DNA from: Akkermansiaceae bacterium
Lineage (GTDB): Bacteria; Verrucomicrobiota; Verrucomicrobiia; Verrucomicrobiales; Akkermansiaceae
NCBI GenBank assembly: GCA_025362955.1
Contig: JANYFB010000136.1
Coordinates: forward strand, 1 to 44,935
Reading direction: 5' to 3'
Length of the DNA stretch: 44,935 bases
Below, piece after piece: positions 24,501-33,592 of this stretch. The notes beneath the pieces were generated by a model, which searched no databases, was not told the origin of the DNA, and was given only the letters and a program-made list of their open reading frames with translations. How positions within the stretch are numbered: position 1 is the stretch's first letter; the number at the start of each line of letters is the position of its first letter. A program made the translations under genes and the position numbers.

Positions 24501-26135
24501 TTATTCATCCTTCCAGTAAATCTGAAACATGAGGCACGAGGCTCCTAAAATGGCGACTAGAAAGAAAACCATCGCGAGACCCGGATAGCCGAAGATTCTG
24601 TAAGTGGTTTCCACTCTCGCCAGCATTGATGATCCGATGATAAACGCGGCCAATATAAGCCCAGTGGTGATGCGGTTCGCCACCTTTTGCAATCCTTGGA
24701 TCATTTTGTGTTCGTTGTCCGAATCCACCTTGACGCTGAATTTGTTATCAGCCACCAGATCTAGAATTCGGTTCATCCGCGATGGTAGCTGGCCAAGGAA
24801 ATCCTTTGTCTCAGTAAGTATGCCAAGAAGATTGGCGGAGGTAAGCGACTCTTTCATCCGCTTGCTGGTGATTTCGGTCAGGTGACGACGGATCGATTCA
24901 TTGGGTTCAAATCCCGGTGATAGTATAACGCCGACTCTGTCGAGGTTCATCAGAGTTTTACCTAACATGCTAATTTCTGCTGGAATGCGGATACCCGCTG
25001 CCGCGCAAGCCTGCATAACCAGCAAGACCAAAGCACCGACTTGCATGTTTTCCATACTCCGTGCTTTTACCGATCCCACGATTTCTTCAATGGCGTTAAT
25101 GAAAATTTTTCGGTCAACCGCCCCCTCCCTAGGTTCCCCTATCCTCATTGCGGCTTCTGCGGTTTGTACACCATCCCCATCCGCAATGCCTGCCAACAGG
25201 TGCATCAGTTGATCTCGCATCCTCTGGTTGAGCCTCCCGACCATGCCGAGATCAAGGATGGCGATATCCCGCTCGGGCGTCAGAAGTAAATTTCCGGGAT
25301 GGGGATCTGCGTGGAAAAATCCATCGACTAATATTTGCTTCAAATAAGCACGAAATAGCTCTTCGGCTAACACATCACCGTCAAGATCGACTAGAACCGG
25401 GCCGGCCAACGAAGTGATCTTCGTGCCTGCTAGGTATTCCATGGTTAGAACTTGGGACGTGGAGTAGTCGTCAACGACCATGGGAATCCGTAGGCGATGG
25501 AACTCCTGTAAGTTTTTCCGAATTTCACCCAAGTGAAGCGCTTCTTTCTGATAGTCCAACTCGCGCATCAGGGTGCCCCTGAAATGTTCTACGATCCGCG
25601 CGGTTTCATATAGCCGACCGAACTCGGTGTGCTCATCGAGAAATCCTGCAATCTCCGCAAGGCTGTTTAAATCCTCAACGATCTGTGTGCGAATACCAGG
25701 TCTCTGCACTTTCACCGCCACGACTTTTCCTCCCCGCAGGGTGGCTAGGTGGACTTGTCCGAGCGAGGCTGAGCCAAGCGGTTTTTTCTCAAAATTCTCA
25801 AACGCTTTCGAGATTCTAACACCTAGTTGGTCTTGAACAATTTTCTCGATATCCTCATAAGGAACGGGTTCCACCTTGTCTTGCAATCGAGCAAGCGCCT
25901 CAAGATAAGATGGGGGTAACAGGTCTGCGCGGGTAGATAACAGTTGCCCAATTTTGATAAAGGTTGGCCCAAGACTTTCCAAATCCTTCGCCAAATCAAC
26001 ACCGTCTTCCTTGGGTCCGTTAGTATCGGAATTTTCATCAAATCCCGATTGTTTGAGAATATCCGAATGAGCATGGCGGTAAAACAACAGCGCAACATCC
26101 TTGTAACGCTTCAGATGCGTAGGTGAAATCTTCAT
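24501..26135 (-). CDS. ABC1/UbiB-family atypical kinase-like protein
   Basis: From the ATG at 26135 the protein is 544 residues, normal for the family. The open frame upstream to 26360 has no family similarity. The ABC1 core shows LGPTFIKIGQLLSTRADLLP (the KxGQ motif), PLGSASLGQVHLA (Ala-rich nucleotide loop), VAVKVQRPGI with the catalytic Lys, DGFFHADPHPGNLLL and the DLGMVG metal motif. Two hydrophobic segments at the C terminus (LILAAFIIGSSMLA and GLAMVFFLVAILGASCLMFQIYW) anchor it in the membrane. Relatives support ubiquinone synthesis or lipid handling through ATPase activity. No ubiquinone genes are nearby, so the exact role is open. It is cotranscribed with the iron permease gene. Confidence 0.9.
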   Translation of the reverse strand: MKISPTHLKRYKDVALLFYRHAHSDILKQSGFDENSDTNGPKEDGVDLAKDLESLGPTFIKIGQLLSTRADLLPPSYLEALARLQDKVEPVPYEDIEKIVQDQLGVRISKAFENFEKKPLGSASLGQVHLATLRGGKVVAVKVQRPGIRTQIVEDLNSLAEIAGFLDEHTEFGRLYETARIVEHFRGTLMRELDYQKEALHLGEIRKNLQEFHRLRIPMVVDDYSTSQVLTMEYLAGTKITSLAGPVLVDLDGDVLAEELFRAYLKQILVDGFFHADPHPGNLLLTPERDIAILDLGMVGRLNQRMRDQLMHLLAGIADGDGVQTAEAAMRIGEPREGAVDRKIFINAIEEIVGSVKARSMENMQVGALVLLVMQACAAAGIRIPAEISMLGKTLMNLDRVGVILSPGFEPNESIRRHLTEITSKRMKESLTSANLLGILTETKDFLGQLPSRMNRILDLVADNKFSVKVDSDNEHKMIQGLQKVANRITTGLILAAFIIGSSMLARVETTYRIFGYPGLAMVFFLVAILGASCLMFQIYWKDE

Positions 26136-26475
26136 TTTCTTACGATGTTTCGTTTGTGAACGATCAAGTGTGAATTGCGACAATCCAGATTTAGAACTTT
26201 TATGGATAGGTTTGAAATGCGTTTTGCATTTATTGTGCCAAGGCCAACTTGCGCCGCGCTCCTCGTCTTCTATGCCACTTTCAAAGCAGGGAGTTTCAAG
26301 TACACGAAACTGTGTGGTGCAATGTGCATGTTGCGGGCAATACGAGATTGCAATTCGCACCCTGTTTGAAGCCGCGATCCATGAAGCTGCGCGCTTTCCC
26401 TATTGGAACGGCGACTGCAAACGACGATCAGAGACATTAACAATTTCACTTTAGCCCTTAACTCAATCAATCCCT
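26136..26475. promoter_or_regulatory. Divergent intergenic region between the UbiB-like gene and ku
   Basis: This 340-base gap holds no convincing gene; small frames on both strands are short and unrecognised. It must carry the promoters of both the UbiB-like operon and the ku-ligD operon. I see no clear -35/-10 pair or operator. The part near ku is relatively AT-rich. Confidence 0.4.
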
Positions 26476-27378
26476 ATGGCCCGCTCAATTTGGAAAGGTG
26501 CGATTGCATTCGGCCTGGTTAATATTCCCGTCTCGTTGACGAGCGCAGAAAGCAGACCTGATATTCATTTCCACATGGTGGACAGCAAAAACCACTCGCG
26601 CATCCGCTACGAACGAGTGAATGCAGACACTGGCGAGGAAGTGCCATGGGATCGCCTCGTGAAGGGGTATGAACATGAAGGCGGACAATTCATTCTCCTC
26701 ACCGACGAAGATCTAGGCGCGGTTCAGCCGAAGCTAACTAAAACTATTGAAATTTCCGAGTTCGTTTCCCTCGCCGATATTGACCCGCTTCTTTTCGACA
26801 AACCCTATTATCTGGAACCTGACAAACGCGGACTCAAGGCATACGCCTTGCTTCGCGAGGCTCTGAGAAAAAGCGGTAAAGCGGGCATTTCCCGCGTCGT
26901 CATCCGCACCCGCGAATATCTATCTGCGATGTTCGTCCGCGATGATGTCCTGATTCTCATGTTGCTGCGGTTTCCACAGGAAATCCAGGCTTCTTCCAAG
27001 CTTGATCTGCCCTCATCCAGCGATAGCAAATGGGAGCCGGTAAAAAAGGAGATGGATCTGGCCACACGTTTGATAGACGAAATGACCGCCAAATGGACGC
27101 CGGATGACTATCATGATGAATACCGCGATGCCTTGATGGATTTCATTGAAAAGAAGATCGCGGGTGGCGAGACCGTTGATGATGTGAAGCAATCGGATGA
27201 TGGCCGGGAAGAAGGAAAAGTTTTGGATCTGGCGGATTACCTCGAGCGGAGCATCAAACAGCCCGTCGGTCCTGCCAAGAAATCTCCCGCTGTGAAACCC
27301 CAAACACGCGCCAAGAGCGCCTCCACAAAAAATGCCGCCAAAAAATCCGCGAGCAAAAAAGGCCGCCGCACCGCTTGA
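26476..27378 (+). CDS. ku: Ku homodimer protein for non-homologous end joining
   Basis: The start MARSIWKGAIAFGLVNIPVSL is the signature opening of bacterial Ku. RIRYERVNADTGEEV, KGYEHEGGQFILLTDEDL and PLLFDKPYYLEPDKRGLKAYALLREAL follow in the expected order. Ku forms a ring that binds broken DNA ends and recruits LigD. The C-terminal tail (about 255-300) is lysine-rich (KKSPAVKPQTRAKSASTKNAAKKSASKKGRR), like the extended tails that aid DNA binding in some species. The 3' end overlaps ligD by 47 bases in another frame, so the two are cotranslated. The protein is complete at 300 residues. Confidence 0.97.
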   Translation: MARSIWKGAIAFGLVNIPVSLTSAESRPDIHFHMVDSKNHSRIRYERVNADTGEEVPWDRLVKGYEHEGGQFILLTDEDLGAVQPKLTKTIEISEFVSLADIDPLLFDKPYYLEPDKRGLKAYALLREALRKSGKAGISRVVIRTREYLSAMFVRDDVLILMLLRFPQEIQASSKLDLPSSSDSKWEPVKKEMDLATRLIDEMTAKWTPDDYHDEYRDALMDFIEKKIAGGETVDDVKQSDDGREEGKVLDLADYLERSIKQPVGPAKKSPAVKPQTRAKSASTKNAAKKSASKKGRRTA

Positions 27379-29668
27379 AAAATATAACTCCAAGCGGGAC
27401 TTCAAACGAACGCCTGAACCGGATGCGAAGCTGGCTACCAGGGCCGGGAAATCCTTTGTCGTCCAAGAACACCACGCCCGTTCTCATCATTTTGATTTTC
27501 GCTTGGAAATCGACAACGTGCTCGTGAGCTGGGCCGTCCCCAAAGGGATTCCAGAGGATCTTGCGGCCAAGCGTCTTGCAGTGCATGTGGAGGATCACCC
27601 AATAGAATATGGAACCTTTGAAGGGATTATTCCGGAAGGGAATTATGGAGCCGGAACGGTATCAATTTGGGACAAAGGCGAATGGGAACCCATGGAAAAA
27701 ACATGGCGCAAGGATTTCGCTGCCGGGACTCTCAAATTTCATCTGAAAGGCAATCGTTTGAGCGGCCCCTTTATCCTCGCTCGGATGAAAGAAGAGCCTA
27801 ACTGGATGTTGAAAATGCTCAACCCGGCCACCCATCCCTCGCCGATCTCAAAACCGAACCATGAAATTGCAGCATTCATTTCTCCCCAACTTGCCCGCTC
27901 TGTGCCATGCGTCCCTACCGGCGAGGAGTGGGTTCATGAGATCAAATTGGACGGCTATCGCTTAATCGCCGTCCAGCGTAAACAGGAGTTGAAGTTATAT
28001 ACGCGCAACCAGATCGACTGGACGGATCGCTTCCACCTACTTGCCAAACAACTGGCGAAACTAACGGTAAAGGATTTTGTGCTTGATGGCGAGGCCGTGG
28101 TATTCGATGAAAAAGGCCGTTCTCGGTTTGGCGAATTACAGGAGGCTCTGCGTGCCGGGACTGGGGAAAAAATCGCATTTGTCGCATTCGATCTTCTTCA
28201 TTTCGATGGCATCAATTTACGCGAGTTGCGTCTGTCCACCCGCTTGGAACGTTTGGCGGAACTTGTCGTCAGCGAATCAGGCCCGCTGCGGCGATCCAAA
28301 GTCTGGCCCGCTGAAATGGGCCCTGAACTTTTCAAACAGGCGTGTAAGAACGAACTCGAAGGAATCATTAGCAAAACCGCTGCGGGACGGTATCTCGAAC
28401 GCGCTAGAAAGGATTGGGCCAAGTCCAAATGCCGCGCACGCCAAGAGTTTATCATCTGCGGTTACACCGCCCCCAAAGGAGCCTTGCCCGCTTTTGGAGC
28501 ACTTGTCCTCGCTTCGTTTGAAAACGGAAAGCTGATTCCAAGGGGCAAAGTTGGAACTGGATTTTCGGACGCCGCGCGAACGAAATTGTTAGTGAAATTC
28601 AAAGAGATGCACACGACGAAAAGCCCGTTCCAATCCAAGGAACCCGCAGTGACGTGGTTGCTTCCATCTTTGGTTGCGGAGATCGAATTCGCGGAGATCA
28701 CCCGCGACGGATCTATTCGCCAAGGCAGCTTCATTGCCCTTCGCGAAGACAAGGTCGCATCCGAAGTGCACTTGGACGGCCTGCAAGTCGCGAGCGCAGG
28801 GTTAGACAAACTGAAAGCGGCAAGTATAACGATCAGTCACCCGGAACGTTTAGTCTATCCGATGGATCAGATCACTAAAATGGAAGTCGCCCGCCATTAT
28901 GAACGGGTGGGGGAATGGATGCTTCCCTATGTGGCTAACAGGCCACTGGCAGTCCTGCGGGCTCCTGATGGAATCACCGGACAGATGTTTTTCCAGAAGT
29001 CGTTTCCCGCGCATCTTCCCGCGCATGTTTTCCAAAAGGAACTGAGCGACGGGACCACCATCTTTTCTGTCAAAGACACAAAAGGTCTAGTGGCATTGGC
29101 ACAATTCGGGGTGATAGAATTCCATCCTTGGGGTTCCCGATTTCCCAATCCTGAGCATCCGGACTTTCTCACATGGGATCTCGATCCTGATTCCGCAGTC
29201 CCTTGGACGGAAGTGCTGGGTGCTGCCCTTCTGCTGCGCGATTATCTAGCAGATATGGGATTGTCCACCGTGGTTAAAACCTCCGGGGGAAAAGGACTTC
29301 ATATCGTGCTTCACCTCAAGCGGACCCACGATTGGCCTGTGATGCGCGACTTTAGCAAATTGGTGGCACAAGCCATCGCCACTTATAATCCAAAGCGCTT
29401 TGTTGTCACCGCCACCAAGGCAAAACGAACTGGGAAAATTTTTATCGACTGGATGCGCAACGGTCGAGGGGCCACTTGCGTCGCGCCATGGAGCTTGCGG
29501 AGTCGTCCAGGAGCACCCGTATCAATGCCCGTCAACTGGGCGGACCTGCGTGACATCGCTGCCAGCGGATTTACGATACACGAAGCTCTTACGCCGCCAT
29601 CCGAATGGCTGGATTTACAAGCTCACTCGATCACAACGTCGATCCTGCGGCGTTTCGGACGGGAATAG
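27332..29668 (+). CDS. ligD: DNA ligase D with phosphoesterase, ligase and polymerase domains
   Basis: The 778-residue protein carries three domains in the order phosphoesterase, ligase, polymerase. The 3'-phosphoesterase domain (about 15-165) has FVVQEHHARSHHFDFRLE, with its metal-binding His and Asp, and EGNYGAGTVSIWDKGEW. The ATP-dependent ligase domain (about 185-480) has the adenylated Lys205 in EIKLDGYRL, LDGEAVVFD and ELEGIISK. The primase-polymerase domain (about 500-775) has TWDLDPD, the metal Asps, and TSGGKGLH. LigD processes, fills and seals ends held by Ku. The start at 27332 lies inside the ku tail; homology begins at EKYNSKRDF near residue 16, so a slightly later start cannot be excluded. 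The gene is intact. Confidence 0.97.
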   Translation: MPPKNPRAKKAAAPLEKYNSKRDFKRTPEPDAKLATRAGKSFVVQEHHARSHHFDFRLEIDNVLVSWAVPKGIPEDLAAKRLAVHVEDHPIEYGTFEGIIPEGNYGAGTVSIWDKGEWEPMEKTWRKDFAAGTLKFHLKGNRLSGPFILARMKEEPNWMLKMLNPATHPSPISKPNHEIAAFISPQLARSVPCVPTGEEWVHEIKLDGYRLIAVQRKQELKLYTRNQIDWTDRFHLLAKQLAKLTVKDFVLDGEAVVFDEKGRSRFGELQEALRAGTGEKIAFVAFDLLHFDGINLRELRLSTRLERLAELVVSESGPLRRSKVWPAEMGPELFKQACKNELEGIISKTAAGRYLERARKDWAKSKCRARQEFIICGYTAPKGALPAFGALVLASFENGKLIPRGKVGTGFSDAARTKLLVKFKEMHTTKSPFQSKEPAVTWLLPSLVAEIEFAEITRDGSIRQGSFIALREDKVASEVHLDGLQVASAGLDKLKAASITISHPERLVYPMDQITKMEVARHYERVGEWMLPYVANRPLAVLRAPDGITGQMFFQKSFPAHLPAHVFQKELSDGTTIFSVKDTKGLVALAQFGVIEFHPWGSRFPNPEHPDFLTWDLDPDSAVPWTEVLGAALLLRDYLADMGLSTVVKTSGGKGLHIVLHLKRTHDWPVMRDFSKLVAQAIATYNPKRFVVTATKAKRTGKIFIDWMRNGRGATCVAPWSLRSRPGAPVSMPVNWADLRDIAASGFTIHEALTPPSEWLDLQAHSITTSILRRFGRE

Positions 29669-29793
29669 GATCAAAAGTTCGCGGCTATGAAAACCAAATC
29701 AGTTACCGATGAATGTAACATTGTTCAATCTGCAGTCGTGAAGATGCACGAGAATTGAGGCGATGGAACACTAACAGGTATAAGCTACACATT

Positions 29794-30300
29794 ATGGACC
29801 AAGAAATTGAACGTTATCTCAACGACCATCTAGCAGGATCATCTGGCGCTGTTTTGGTGATTGACCATTTGATCACTACCTTTGAAGCGCCTGAAGCGGT
29901 GGTTTTTTTCGAGGATCTAAAAAAAGCGGTCGAGGTTGATCGGGCGCTTCTGGAACATTTGCTGGCGTCCTCGCAGATGCAGTCGAGCAGCATTCATCAA
30001 GCGGCTGGAAAGCTCGCGGCGCGGGTAGGTTTCCTCAAGCTCATGTGGGAGGGGTTGGAACCCGGCAAGCTCGGTCTATTCGAAGCGTTGGAAATGTTGG
30101 CACTTGGGGTGCAGGGCAAGCGGCTCCTTTGGTCGGCGTTGGGAGAGATATCATGCTGGTTTCCTGAATGGAAGGATATCGACTTTGCAGGACTGGAACT
30201 AGAGGCCATCCGGCAGCGGGATGGCGTCGAAGAGTGGCGGATTGAAGCCGCACGAGATGTCCTGGCATCCGTAGAGCGGCGTAGCCGCTCCATACAGTGA
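29794..30300 (+). CDS. Unrecognised helical protein next to ligD
   Basis: I do not recognise this protein. From the ATG at 29794 (MDQEIERYLNDHLAGSSGAV) it is 168 residues; the frame opens 13 codons earlier without a better start. It has no signal peptide or membrane segment and appears almost wholly alpha-helical. Acidic and histidine residues at helix positions (NDHLAGS, VIDHLITTFEAPE, EVDRALLEHLLASS) faintly recall ferritin-like or hemerythrin-like bundles, but no full metal motif can be shown. It follows ligD by 125 bases on the same strand and converges on the YihY gene with a 2-base gap. A link to end joining is only positional. Confidence 0.65.
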   Translation: MDQEIERYLNDHLAGSSGAVLVIDHLITTFEAPEAVVFFEDLKKAVEVDRALLEHLLASSQMQSSSIHQAAGKLAARVGFLKLMWEGLEPGKLGLFEALEMLALGVQGKRLLWSALGEISCWFPEWKDIDFAGLELEAIRQRDGVEEWRIEAARDVLASVERRSRSIQ

Positions 30301-30302
30301 AT

Positions 30303-31169
30303 TCACCTATCAGACGGGCGGACATCCCTCAATCGCTTGTGCGCTTCGGTAAATTCTGCCCCGAATAGCAGGATCATACTGGAGTAATAAAGCCACAACA
30401 ACATCACCACGAAAGACCCGGCAGAACCGTAACTGGAGGTGGTGGCCGCCCGACTTAGATACCAGCCGATGGCGTATTTGCCGATGATGAACAGAAAAGT
30501 GGTGAACAAGGCTCCGACCCAGACATCCCGCCACTGGATCGGAGCATCGGGCAGGATTTTGAAAATCGCCGAGAACAATAGGACCGTGACTAGAAATGAT
30601 AGTATCCCGCTGCTCGTGATCCATGCCGCAAGCGGCAGACCCGTACTTTCGCCTAGGTGCGCGGCCATTGCTTGCAAAACCGTGCTTAGGACCATGGAAG
30701 CCAATAACAAAAATCCAGTTACCAGCACCATCGAAAACGACATGAGCCGATCCCTAACAATTCCCTTGAATCCTCTGTTGGGTTTTTCGCCTGTATCCCA
30801 GATTTTGTTCAGGGCCGCTTGAAGTTCGCCGAACACTCCGGCCGCCCCGACCAGAAGAAGGGTAATACCGAAAATCGACATCATCCAAGTATCCGCCGGT
30901 TTGCGGGCGTTGGCCACCATATCTTGGACGACGAATGCAGCGCTTGGTCCCATGGTCCGCCGCAGTTCGCCACCGAGAACCCCGCGGACTGCATCATCTC
31001 CAAAAAACGCGCCGGTGATCGCTACTGCGATCAATAACAGCGGAGCGAGTGAAAACGCGGAGTAGTAAGCCAGTGCCGCGCTCATGCGCGTTCCGTCGTG
31101 CTTGATAAAACCATTTACCGACTCTTTTAGGAGCCGGCCTACTGCAAGTAGTAGCGATTTTACTAACAC
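30303..31169 (-). CDS. YihY/BrkB family inner-membrane protein
   Basis: The 288-residue protein has the family pattern FIKHDGTRMSAALAYYSAFSLAPLLLIAVAITGAFFG, then SIFGITLLLVGAAGVFGELQAALNKIWD, VTGFLLLASMVLSTVL, ILSFLVTVLLFSAIFKILPD, WRDVWVGALFTTFLFIIGKYAIGWYLSR and YGSAGSFVVMLLWLYYSSMILLFGAEFTEAH. That makes about six membrane helices. The family was once named ribonuclease BN in error; its function is uncertain, possibly transport. The start is a GTG at 31169. It is convergent with the helical gene next to ligD. There is no partner gene on its strand within 260 bases upstream. Confidence 0.93.
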   Translation of the reverse strand: MLVKSLLLAVGRLLKESVNGFIKHDGTRMSAALAYYSAFSLAPLLLIAVAITGAFFGDDAVRGVLGGELRRTMGPSAAFVVQDMVANARKPADTWMMSIFGITLLLVGAAGVFGELQAALNKIWDTGEKPNRGFKGIVRDRLMSFSMVLVTGFLLLASMVLSTVLQAMAAHLGESTGLPLAAWITSSGILSFLVTVLLFSAIFKILPDAPIQWRDVWVGALFTTFLFIIGKYAIGWYLSRAATTSSYGSAGSFVVMLLWLYYSSMILLFGAEFTEAHKRLRDVRPSDR

Positions 31170-31436
31170 TGTTTAAATAGAATATTTGGATAAATGCCGA
31201 GCTGATCTTAGCGTTTCATATACCGCTTTTCAAATTTTTCCGATGCCTTGTGTTGTTTGAAAATAGAAGAATCCCTGAGTGAAAAGACTGTGCAGAATGC
31301 AAGAACCTGAGTGCAATTCGCGAGTTTACAAAGACAATTTGTAGTCAGAAATCTCATGCTCACTTAAAGCGACTCTATTTAACGTGCAGACTCGCCGTTA
31401 CCAGGTAGCAATTTGTAAAATCCCCACTGTTTGCAT
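31170..31436. other. AT-rich intergenic DNA, no feature recognised
   Basis: This 267-base stretch between the YkuD gene end and the YihY gene start is markedly more AT-rich than its flanks. I see no gene, RNA or clear terminator in it. It must contain the promoter for the YihY gene. Confidence 0.35.
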
Positions 31437-32162
31437 TTAAGGCAGTTTCCAAATCGAGCGGTATTGATGATATTCGGCTTTCGGCAGGAGCACATAGAGC
31501 GGGTGGCGCGAAGGATCGATTTGGGCGATCAACCACTGCAATTTGGGTTTTTCCATGGTCGTGCAACCAGCGGTAGGGCGGGTGCCGCCGCCGCGCCAGA
31601 TGTGGAAGAAGATGGACGAACCTGCATTCGGGACTGCGTTCGGCGGGGCATTGTGGGCGATGAACAGTTTAAGGGAATGCGCCGGATCATTCTGTTTCAT
31701 CTGTTGTTTTTTCTCCCAAGGAGTTGTCGGTTCATGTTCTAGAACGATGTGGCGGTTATATTGCGGTGAGGCTGGATCTTCGACCCAAAGATCTCGGGTA
31801 GTGACCTGGCAGTAGGGCAGGGCAGCATGTTTTGAAATACCAGACTCGTATCCCCATGCACCGCCGATGGCAAAAACTCCGGCAGGGGAGCGGTTGTCGC
31901 CCTCCTTCTTGGTGACTGCGCCGGTTGGAACGGGATGAAGACCCTTGCCCCAGACGAGGCCGCTTTTTCCGAGCCGGGCTGGCCAGGCTTTGCTCACCGG
32001 CTTCCAAGCGCTTTCCGTTTTTTCGTAGAGAATGAGGGTGACGGTGGAATCATCCCAGCTCTCGGAAATGCCAACAAGGCATTGGGTGGAATTCGCCGGC
32101 ACCTCGAAGGCAGCGGCGGGAATAATCGCGAAGAGGGCGAGGAGGACGGGTTTAATATTCAT
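31437..32162 (-). CDS. YkuD-type L,D-transpeptidase-like protein
   Basis: A signal peptide (residues 1-19, ending PAAAF) leads into a catalytic domain. It has GLHPVPTGAVTKKEGDNRSPAGVFAIGGAWGYE, where the family has its PTP/G-F-x-I strand, LFIAHNAPP, and the active-site block FFHIWRGGGTRPTAGCT with His187 and Cys200. YkuD enzymes use that Cys to form 3-3 peptidoglycan cross-links or attach proteins to the wall. The usual HG-x(14)-S-HGC-R arrangement is modified, as in the subgroup of secreted YkuD proteins with this GC-T ending, so the substrate may differ. It is the last gene of the - strand block, 63 bases after the DUF3108 gene. Confidence 0.82.
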   Translation of the reverse strand: MNIKPVLLALFAIIPAAAFEVPANSTQCLVGISESWDDSTVTLILYEKTESAWKPVSKAWPARLGKSGLVWGKGLHPVPTGAVTKKEGDNRSPAGVFAIGGAWGYESGISKHAALPYCQVTTRDLWVEDPASPQYNRHIVLEHEPTTPWEKKQQMKQNDPAHSLKLFIAHNAPPNAVPNAGSSIFFHIWRGGGTRPTAGCTTMEKPKLQWLIAQIDPSRHPLYVLLPKAEYHQYRSIWKLP

Positions 32163-32225
32163 TGGCAGGATTGATAAGCGGGTTGGCCTTGTTAGGCAAC
32201 TTCCAGGATCACGGAATTCCTCATC

Positions 32226-33032
32226 TTACGGCTTACTCTGAGCGGTGAGAGTGGCCCTGACATCGCCGATGAAAACAGCAGCTCGAAGCTCAATAGGTAT
32301 GCGGTCTGCATCGTCGCTGAGCCAGAGAGTGGCGTCCTGTTTCAGCTTTTTGTAAGGCAAAAGTTCGAGGGTCTTGCGGTCGATTTTCCTCATGCCGACG
32401 TTAAGGCGGATGGTATCGCGACCATTGTGAATTTCGCGGCATTGGACATTCACGCGGAGCAAGTAGGGCGTGTCAAATGGATGGATAACGAGCGTGATGT
32501 GATCTCCGGCGGCGAGCTTCTGGCTGCGGACGTGAAGCATCGCGGAGAAAATGTCGAAGACGGGAGCGTAAGTGAAAGTGTGGGTTGTTAGTTTAACATT
32601 TCCAGTCTTGAGGAGCTTGGCGGCTTCCTCGCTTTCGACATGCGCGGGCTCATGGCGGACGGTGGTGACGACTTTTTCCTTTTTGTCCGTTTCTATTGCA
32701 TGGAAGTAGTGTGGCCGCCAAGTAGTAGGATCCATCTCCGACCAAAAGTTAGACTGATAGGGGAAAAGCGCTGCGGCGGCTCCATGGCTTGCGGCGGAGG
32801 AGCGGACAACGTAAGCCCCGCTCTTATGCACCTCTGGCGGTGCGAACTCCAAGCGGACAGTGCCCGCGTTGATCGTTCCATTCCAACTCACTTGGAGGTC
32901 GAGCACCATGGGAACGGGTTTTAAAAACGGGCCCGGTTCTGGAGATGTTAGTTCACCCTGCCATGTGGGTGCGGCTTGAAGCAGGGGGAGCATGAGGAGT
33001 GAAATACAAATCAGGCAGCGGCGTTTTAACAT
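32226..33032 (-). CDS. DUF3108 periplasmic protein
   Basis: I start at the ATG at 33032 because it opens a signal peptide (MLKRRCLICISLLMLPLLQAA); the frame extends 12 codons further without a better signal. The mature protein is beta-rich, with LQVSWNGTINAGTVRLE, HYFHAIETDKKEKVVTTVRHE, APVFDIFSAMLHVRSQKLAAGDHITLVIHPFDTPYLLRVNVQ and LWLSDDADRIPIELRA. The order of strands, the D-x-F-S-x-L-x-x-x-R segment and the closing SDDxxRxPI...GxVxA are those of DUF3108. The family is periplasmic with unknown function, and some members resemble lipoprotein carriers. It lies 86 bases downstream of the pilus-type operon and may be transcribed with it. Confidence 0.82.
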   Translation of the reverse strand: MLKRRCLICISLLMLPLLQAAPTWQGELTSPEPGPFLKPVPMVLDLQVSWNGTINAGTVRLEFAPPEVHKSGAYVVRSSAASHGAAAALFPYQSNFWSEMDPTTWRPHYFHAIETDKKEKVVTTVRHEPAHVESEEAAKLLKTGNVKLTTHTFTYAPVFDIFSAMLHVRSQKLAAGDHITLVIHPFDTPYLLRVNVQCREIHNGRDTIRLNVGMRKIDRKTLELLPYKKLKQDATLWLSDDADRIPIELRAAVFIGDVRATLTAQSKP

Positions 33033-33118
33033 GGGCCATGCGACGACCGGGAGGCTGTCTCTATTCATGGCGGGAGAGAGTGTTAGAGCAACTGGCAGGA
33101 ATACCTATTTCACAGCAA

Positions 33119-33592
33119 TCATCGGTTTACAGGGACAGGTTCCGCTCGCGGCGGGAGGACTCCGGGACCGTTGTCAAAACTTGTATCCGGACGATCTTCT
33201 GTCACGGGCATGGGCCGGAAAGACTCCGAGTGGGTATCCACGCGAAAACCTAGTTGCATCACGTCGCGGTTGGTTTCTGCGATTTGATTCAGTAAATCGC
33301 GGTTCTGATTTTGTAAGCTTTCCATTTTTGCAATGAGTGCCTCATAGAATTTTTTCTGCGAGGCATCAGTGGCCGGAGCAGGTACCGGAGCCTTGGACGC
33401 TTGGGCCAGGAGGTTGCTTGGCATGATCGGAGGTGCAGCGGTAGGGATGACGGAATGAAGTGGTGCGGAAATGGGAAATCCAAGGCGGATCACGGAGGAA
33501 AATTGCCGGAGTGACCACCAATGGCTGAAGCCTGCGGCGGACATCGCGGCTAAGGCGGTGCAGCAGATCATAGGAACGGTCGTTGGTTTCAT
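33119..33592 (-). CDS. Unrecognised membrane-anchored protein at the end of the pilus-type operon
   Basis: I do not recognise this 157-residue protein. A hydrophobic segment at residues 6-24 (VPMICCTALAAMSAAGFSH) would act as an anchor or signal. A proline/alanine-rich linker follows, then a helical stretch with coiled-coil potential (KKFYEALIAKMESLQNQNRDLLNQIAETNRDVMQL, about 78-113), and a polar tail. Its ATG overlaps the previous stop as ATGA, tying it to the operon. The short coiled coil suggests oligomerisation or contact with another envelope component. There is a gap of 86 bases before the DUF3108 gene. Confidence 0.7.
   Translation of the reverse strand: MKPTTVPMICCTALAAMSAAGFSHWWSLRQFSSVIRLGFPISAPLHSVIPTAAPPIMPSNLLAQASKAPVPAPATDASQKKFYEALIAKMESLQNQNRDLLNQIAETNRDVMQLGFRVDTHSESFRPMPVTEDRPDTSFDNGPGVLPPRAEPVPVNR

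Noticed and set aside
26136-26360. N-terminal extension of the UbiB-like protein
   Set aside because: The 75 extra codons show no similarity to the family and contain scattered Cys/His typical of noncoding translation; the family start fits the ATG at 26135.
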